This document shows, piece by piece, positions 35,593 to 38,872 of a DNA stretch of 38,872 nt. The notes below the pieces were generated by a model. That model was not told where the DNA came from. It saw nothing but the letters and a program-made list of their open reading frames with translations, and searched no databases. A program made the translations under genes and the position numbers. Within the stretch, counting starts at the first letter, position 1; the number at the start of each line of letters is the position of its first letter. Source of the stretch: Bacteroidota bacterium (GTDB lineage: Bacteria > Bacteroidota > Bacteroidia > Bacteroidales > TTA-H9); NCBI GenBank assembly GCA_003250395.1, contig QKGM01000005.1:1-38872 (forward strand). Reading direction: 5' to 3'.

Positions 35593-35925
35593 CTAATTTA
35601 ACAAATCATAGATTTTGCCGGCTAACTCAAATGTTGGAAGTGAAGAACCCAATACGGGAATTTCTTCTTCTTCGCTTTGCAATGCCATATCAGGTTCAGG
35701 TTTTAAATCTTTAACCAGAATTACAGCCGAAAGATCCTTCAGTGAGGCAATTGCCATTACATTCTTATGCGTTTGCAAAGTAATCCAGATTTTACCTGCA
35801 TCACAATTACCCATTACATCACTAAGCAAATCGGACACATATCCGCCAGCTATTTCCTTATCCAGTCCAGTCGCCCCCGAAATAACAGTCAGACCGAGTG
35901 CTTCAACTAATTCTTTTACAGTCAT
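35593..35925 (-). CDS. DRTGG-domain protein (copy 2)
   Basis: From the ATG at 35925 the protein has 110 residues and is a single DRTGG domain: GGYVSDLLSDVMGN, GKIWITLQTHKNVMAIASLKDLSAVIL and a C-terminal TFELAGKIYDLL. The domain also occurs as a regulatory module in CBS-pyrophosphatases and phosphotransacetylases, where it may bind nucleotides. A longer reading from 36060 would overlap the preceding gene and add unrelated basic sequence. It starts 11 bases after the stop of the hydrogenase-like gene. A paralogue, at 37828-38172, opens the same cassette. Confidence 0.8.
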   Translation of the reverse strand: MTVKELVEALGLTVISGATGLDKEIAGGYVSDLLSDVMGNCDAGKIWITLQTHKNVMAIASLKDLSAVILVKDLKPEPDMALQSEEEEIPVLGSSLPTFELAGKIYDLLN

Positions 35926-35936
35926 TATTTTAGGAT

Positions 35937-37316
35937 TTAAATGTTCTCTGATTCTGGTTTTTTTAGTTTCTTTTTCCCCCAGATACTCTCGATAATAGAA
36001 GTTGATCCGGCCATATTCAGCTTTCCTGCTGATATTTGCCGGTTTCTGATAAAGAAGCATTGCTCTATTCCAGCCTTGCCCTGAACAATATCTTCAGCAA
36101 GTGCCTGGCAACTGGGGGCGCCACAGGCGCCACAATCTACCTGAGGTAAAGCTTTCAATAAGCTGTTCCGCTGGTTCATCTTTTTCATCGCCTCTGCCAT
36201 ATCTTCATCAAGTTTCAACATGCTACGCGGATTAACATCCTCAATAGCAATATGATTGATTATATAATCTGCAGAAAGAGCAATTGAATCATGAGACATC
36301 TCAGAAGGGACCAATTCACTTACGGAGGTAAGTCCGGCAGCCCTTTTCTTCAATCGTTCAACGGCAAGAAACCTGTTGGCAACAGCTAAAACACCACCTG
36401 CACAGCTTTCATCACAAGCTCTCAGTTCGAGAAAATCGATGTCGTCTATTTCTTCATTCTCCAGTTTCTCAAGAAAATCTATCACATTATGGATTTCATC
36501 GATTGCAAGACAACGTCCCTGCATAGGCGAAGCTTCGCCATGCGTAAGGCTCCACATAACTCCTTCACGGGTAAGCGGATCAATTTTGGGGAGGTAGCAT
36601 GAATCGTTCTTGCCGTTCTGTTTAATAGACTTATAGATTTTGTTAAAAATAAAATCCATATTGATAACCCCGGAAATAGGCGACCATTCTTCACCAACCG
36701 GAGACTTAATAGCAGCAATCTTGGCAGCACAGGGGGTAATATAAAATACTCCAAGCTTTTCCGATTCTACACCTTTATCTGTGTATAACTTTCTGATATG
36801 AAGGGCAGCAATATCGAGTGGAGGTTTCAGCAACATCACATTTTCGGTTAATGCCGGAAAACGCACCTGAATAAGTCTTACAATTGCAGGGCAGAAAGAA
36901 GAAATGACAGGCAGGTTTGGAGCAGAATTATTTACAAATTTTTTCGCAGCTTCCAACAGTATTTCAACACCATGCTCAACTTCATAAACAGCAGTAAATC
37001 CCAGTTCCATCAAAGAACTATATATCTGAGCAACAGTAATATCTTCAGGGAACTGACCACTAAGCACAGCAGGTACCAATGCTACCCGATGTTCATAGTC
37101 AAAGATATTCTTAAAATCATCGTGTTCTATATGGATGGCCTTAACAGGGCAGTTACGCAGACACATACCACAATCAACACAGCGATCATCAATGATCACA
37201 GCCTTGCCATCTCTGACCCTGATGGCCTCAGTAGGGCAAACAGTCATGCAATGGGTGCAACCAATGCAGAGGTCATCCCTTACCTTTAGCGCATGATGGA
37301 ATGATTTGGCTTCCAT
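35937..37316 (-). CDS. [FeFe] hydrogenase-like iron-sulfur protein with altered active site (candidate sensor)
   Basis: The 459-residue protein has two N-terminal [4Fe-4S] sites (Cys17-27, Cys46-56), a reduced H-cluster domain and a C-terminal four-cysteine Fes domain (Cys395, 398, 403, 420). The four cysteines that hold the H-cluster remain (Cys142, Cys196, Cys301, Cys305), and so does Lys199. However the proton-path Cys is Phe141 (SSFCPAI for TSCCPAW), the Glu of MPCxxKxxE is Ala202 and the motif Met is Thr194. Hydrogenase activity is therefore probably weak or lost, and a hydrogen or redox sensor role (compare HydS/HsfB-type proteins) is likely. Unlike several such sensors it has no PAS domain. 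The start was set at 37316, where homology begins. Confidence 0.82.
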   Translation of the reverse strand: MEAKSFHHALKVRDDLCIGCTHCMTVCPTEAIRVRDGKAVIIDDRCVDCGMCLRNCPVKAIHIEHDDFKNIFDYEHRVALVPAVLSGQFPEDITVAQIYSSLMELGFTAVYEVEHGVEILLEAAKKFVNNSAPNLPVISSFCPAIVRLIQVRFPALTENVMLLKPPLDIAALHIRKLYTDKGVESEKLGVFYITPCAAKIAAIKSPVGEEWSPISGVINMDFIFNKIYKSIKQNGKNDSCYLPKIDPLTREGVMWSLTHGEASPMQGRCLAIDEIHNVIDFLEKLENEEIDDIDFLELRACDESCAGGVLAVANRFLAVERLKKRAAGLTSVSELVPSEMSHDSIALSADYIINHIAIEDVNPRSMLKLDEDMAEAMKKMNQRNSLLKALPQVDCGACGAPSCQALAEDIVQGKAGIEQCFFIRNRQISAGKLNMAGSTSIIESIWGKKKLKKPESENI

Positions 37317-37326
37317 TTGGTTATTA

Positions 37327-37752
37327 TTAGGAGGTAGTTTGATTGATAAAAACAATTAATTCTACTGTTGTTCCCTTGTCTACTATTGAGGTAATTCTCA
37401 TCTCATCGGTGTTCTTTTTCATGTTGGGTAGCCCCATACCGGCTCCAAAACCCATTTCCCTGACTTCAGAAGATGCAGTAGAATATCCTTGTTGCATAGC
37501 CAGCTCTATATCTGGAATACCCGGACCTTCATCAACAAGCAGAATTCGTACTTCAGAAGTGTCAATGTTAGCTGTAATCCTTCCTTTGTATGCATGAGCA
37601 ACAATGTTTACCTCGGCCTCGTACAATGCTACAACAATTCGTTTAATGTCATGGTGATCGACATTTAACTGCTTCAAAATCTTCTTTATCTGGCTGGAAG
37701 CATTTCCAGCCGTAGCAAAATCTCCGCCTTGTACCTCAAATTCAAAAACCAT
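37327..37752 (-). CDS. Anti-sigma-like HATPase protein (copy 1)
   Basis: The 141-residue protein is a single GHKL ATPase domain of RsbW/SpoIIAB type: ALYEAEVNIVAHAYKG, VDEGPGIPDIE and GFGAGMGLPNMKK. It lacks sensor and phospho-accepting domains. It could phosphorylate a protein partner or hold a sigma factor, but no anti-anti-sigma or sigma gene is in the window. It lies between DRTGG copy 1 and the hydrogenase-like protein, 10 bases from the latter. Confidence 0.82.
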   Translation of the reverse strand: MVFEFEVQGGDFATAGNASSQIKKILKQLNVDHHDIKRIVVALYEAEVNIVAHAYKGRITANIDTSEVRILLVDEGPGIPDIELAMQQGYSTASSEVREMGFGAGMGLPNMKKNTDEMRITSIVDKGTTVELIVFINQTTS

Positions 37753-37827
37753 AGGATAAACAATGTTAAATCAAAAGCAATAATCCGAAAAAATGGGGAT
37801 AATTCCGAACAAAAATACCGGCAATGT

Positions 37828-38172
37828 TTAGAACACAGGCTTTATACCTGCTTGTGAAAGGATTGCGATTGCTTTAAACATAGAAGAACTGTATTCTATG
37901 AGAGTAATATTACTCTCGATTGCAAGTTCTATCATCTCCTGAGAAACCTTTTTGTTTCTGACAAAAATTATACAAGGGATATCACTCATTTCTGCAGTCC
38001 TGACAGCCTGATTATTCGCCAAACCGGTAATTAACAAAAGATTGTCTGTTTCAAGCGTAAGTACATCACTCATCAGGTCAGAGGCAAAACCATACTCAAC
38101 CTCTCTTTCACCCAATTCCCTCCCGCATACCATAGTGGCGTTAAGAAGACTCACAATTTCATTTATTTTCAT
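37828..38172 (-). CDS. DRTGG-domain protein (copy 1)
   Basis: The 114-residue protein has the same domain as copy 2: a GFASDLMSDVLTL opening, LLLITGLANNQAVRTAEMSDIPCIIFV, and a C-terminal SMFKAIAILSQAGI. It is the first gene of the regulatory cassette, directly behind the divergent redox-box region. It is separated from the HATPase gene by 75 bases. Whether it binds a nucleotide is unknown. Confidence 0.78.
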   Translation of the reverse strand: MKINEIVSLLNATMVCGRELGEREVEYGFASDLMSDVLTLETDNLLLITGLANNQAVRTAEMSDIPCIIFVRNKKVSQEMIELAIESNITLIEYSSSMFKAIAILSQAGIKPVF

Positions 38173-38214
38173 AAATCAGTTCGCTAAAACAATGATGATT
38201 GATTAAATCTTTTG

Positions 38215-38246
38215 CAAAGATATGCAACTATTCAGGTTAAAGCAAT
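38215..38246 (-). promoter_or_regulatory. Promoter of the minus-strand regulatory cassette
   Basis: On the minus strand TATCTTTG (38222-38215) is a -7 element and ATTG (38246-38243) a -33 element, 20 bases apart. Transcription would start near 38208, shortly before the ATG at 38172. Two Rex-type boxes begin at 38250, directly upstream. Confidence 0.6.
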
Positions 38247-38249
38247 TAT

Positions 38250-38284
38250 TTGTTAAAATATTAACATTGTTATCAGAATAACAA
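38250..38284. promoter_or_regulatory. Pair of abutting Rex-type operators
   Basis: TTGTTAAAATATTAACAT (38250-38267) and TTGTTATCAGAATAACAA (38267-38284) share one base and match TTGTTAA-N4-TTAACAA at 13 and 12 of 14 fixed positions. They lie just upstream of the cassette promoter. Confidence 0.6.
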
Positions 38285-38335
38285 TATTAATATTATCATT
38301 AAAATTATTAGTGTGATAAATATCCCTAAAATTCA

Positions 38336-38353
38336 TTGTTAACTAATTAACAA
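38336..38353. promoter_or_regulatory. Perfect Rex-type operator
   Basis: TTGTTAACTAATTAACAA matches TTGTTAA-N4-TTAACAA at all 14 fixed positions. Part of it (AACTAATTAACAAAC, 38341-38355) is repeated exactly at 38525-38539, next to the ribosome-binding site of the divergent gene. Confidence 0.7.
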
Positions 38354-38452
38354 ACAACATTGAGGATATTTACTCCTATTTAGACTAATTTAAAATTATC
38401 AATCATTAAACAAACTAAACCCGTTGTATGATTTGAAAAATGAGCTAAAGTC

Positions 38453-38485
38453 TACTTTTGGCCAGTATTGTTATTTGATTAACAA
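38453..38485 (+). promoter_or_regulatory. Promoter of the divergent NuoE-like gene with Rex-type operator at the start point
   Basis: TACTTTTG (38453-38460) is a -7 element with TTTG at 38432-38435 as an underspaced -33 (17 bases). TTGTTATTTGATTAACAA (38468-38485), matching 13 of 14 fixed positions, lies where transcription should start, a classic repressor position. Confidence 0.6.
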
Positions 38486-38548
38486 TAAAGCAAAAGATCA
38501 AATCAATCAGATGTTTTTAAATCAAACTAATTAACAAACGGAGGATAA

Positions 38549-38872
38549 ATGTCGAACACAGAGAACTTTGTAAAAGAACTTGCCGACAAGTATGGCCGAA
38601 GTCGTGAGTCACTTATGCCAATTCTACAGGAGATTGTTGATATTCAAAGCTATGTCAATGATGAAACGATGGTAAATGTTGCACGTGAGCTTGATTTGTC
38701 GGCGGCTGAGGTGTACGGTACCGCAAGCTTTTATTCTTTTATTGAAACGCGCGAGATGGGCGAATACATTATCAGGGTTTGCAAAACCATCGTATGTGAT
38801 ATGAAAGGAAAAGAAGCCATTCTGCGAGCCATAGAAGATACCCTGAAAATAAAGATCGGAGAAACTACTCCC
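38549..38872 (+). CDS. NuoE-like [2Fe-2S] subunit, second copy (partial, runs off the right edge)
   Basis: The frame is open for 108 codons to the end of the window. It shows the N-terminal helical bundle and AAEVYGTASFYSFIE signature of NuoE/HydC proteins, and the first cluster pair Cys78 and Cys83 (CKTIVC). The second cysteine pair would lie beyond the edge. A clear Shine-Dalgarno site, GGAGG (38540-38544), precedes the ATG, unusual next to most genes here. It is divergent from the hydrogenase cassette and probably opens a second NADH-linked hydrogenase or dehydrogenase operon. Sequence differs from the hydC copy throughout, so it is an ancient paralogue. Confidence 0.85.
   Translation, partial: MSNTENFVKELADKYGRSRESLMPILQEIVDIQSYVNDETMVNVARELDLSAAEVYGTASFYSFIETREMGEYIIRVCKTIVCDMKGKEAILRAIEDTLKIKIGETTP

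Noticed and set aside
35926..36060. Longer N-terminus for DRTGG copy 2
   Set aside because: It reads through the end of the hydrogenase-like gene in another frame, and the DRTGG domain starts at the ATG at 35925.
1..38872. CRISPR array or ribosomal RNA genes
   Set aside because: No regularly spaced direct repeats and no rRNA-like sequence were seen anywhere in the window.

Overview
The window looks like chromosomal DNA from an anaerobic member of the Bacteroidetes, probably a fermentative Bacteroidales-type organism. The evidence is in the sequence: several promoters match the Bacteroidetes pattern (TTTG, 19 bases, TAnnTTTG), most starts lack a Shine-Dalgarno site, lipoproteins carry 'SCKKD'-like signals, and there are remnants of Bacteroidetes-type transposase and DUF6266-like genes. 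An electron-bifurcating [FeFe] hydrogenase points to anaerobic hydrogen metabolism. The species cannot be named from this window.

Left part (1-11.7 kb). On the minus strand lies an orphan C-terminal piece of an RHS protein with a papain-like toxin-type tip, followed by a secreted S9D (glutamyl endopeptidase-type) peptidase. On the plus strand are a lipoprotein with two fused solute-binding domains, then a housekeeping run: ispH, recF (overlapping ispH), a class D beta-lactamase and a tRNA-dihydrouridine synthase. A membrane-anchored metallophosphoesterase converges on this run. A tRNA-Ser(GCU)/tRNA-Pro(UGG) pair has a very clear promoter and terminator.

Island (about 11.67-20.69 kb). The tRNA-Pro 3' end and its terminator are repeated 9,019 bases downstream (22 identical bases, then a diverged terminator copy). 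The AT-rich segment between the copies holds a broken transposase, a TetR repressor with three palindromic boxes, a complete TolC/adaptor/RND efflux operon, a small DUF4405-like membrane protein and a decayed DUF6266-like gene. No integrase is left. Just beyond the island are a coupled zinc-ribbon/HNH nuclease pair (also AT-rich), an NTF2-like protein and a YdeI-family protein.

Middle (23.2-29.5 kb). A lipoprotein with a PKD-like domain and a C39-like peptidase domain, an unrecognised protein, and a secreted 1136-residue GH2-GH53 fusion that appears to join a beta-galactosidase to an endo-beta-1,4-galactanase.

Right part (29.5-38.9 kb). Ten minus-strand genes form two adjacent transcription units. 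The downstream unit is a thioredoxin-like subunit without most cluster cysteines, then hydB, hydA and hydC, the bifurcating hydrogenase, ended by a strong terminator. The upstream unit is a regulatory cassette: DRTGG protein, HATPase, a hydrogenase-like iron-sulfur protein with altered proton-path residues, a second DRTGG protein, a PHP phosphoesterase and a second HATPase. A second NuoE-like gene starts divergently at the right edge. The divergent spacer has four palindromes, and the hydABC promoter one more, matching TTGTTAA-N4-TTAACAA, the operator of the NADH-sensing repressor Rex in Clostridia and Thermotogales. The inferred picture is a hydrogenase locus controlled by cellular redox state and probably by a hydrogenase-like sensor; this is the strongest candidate for an incompletely described system here.
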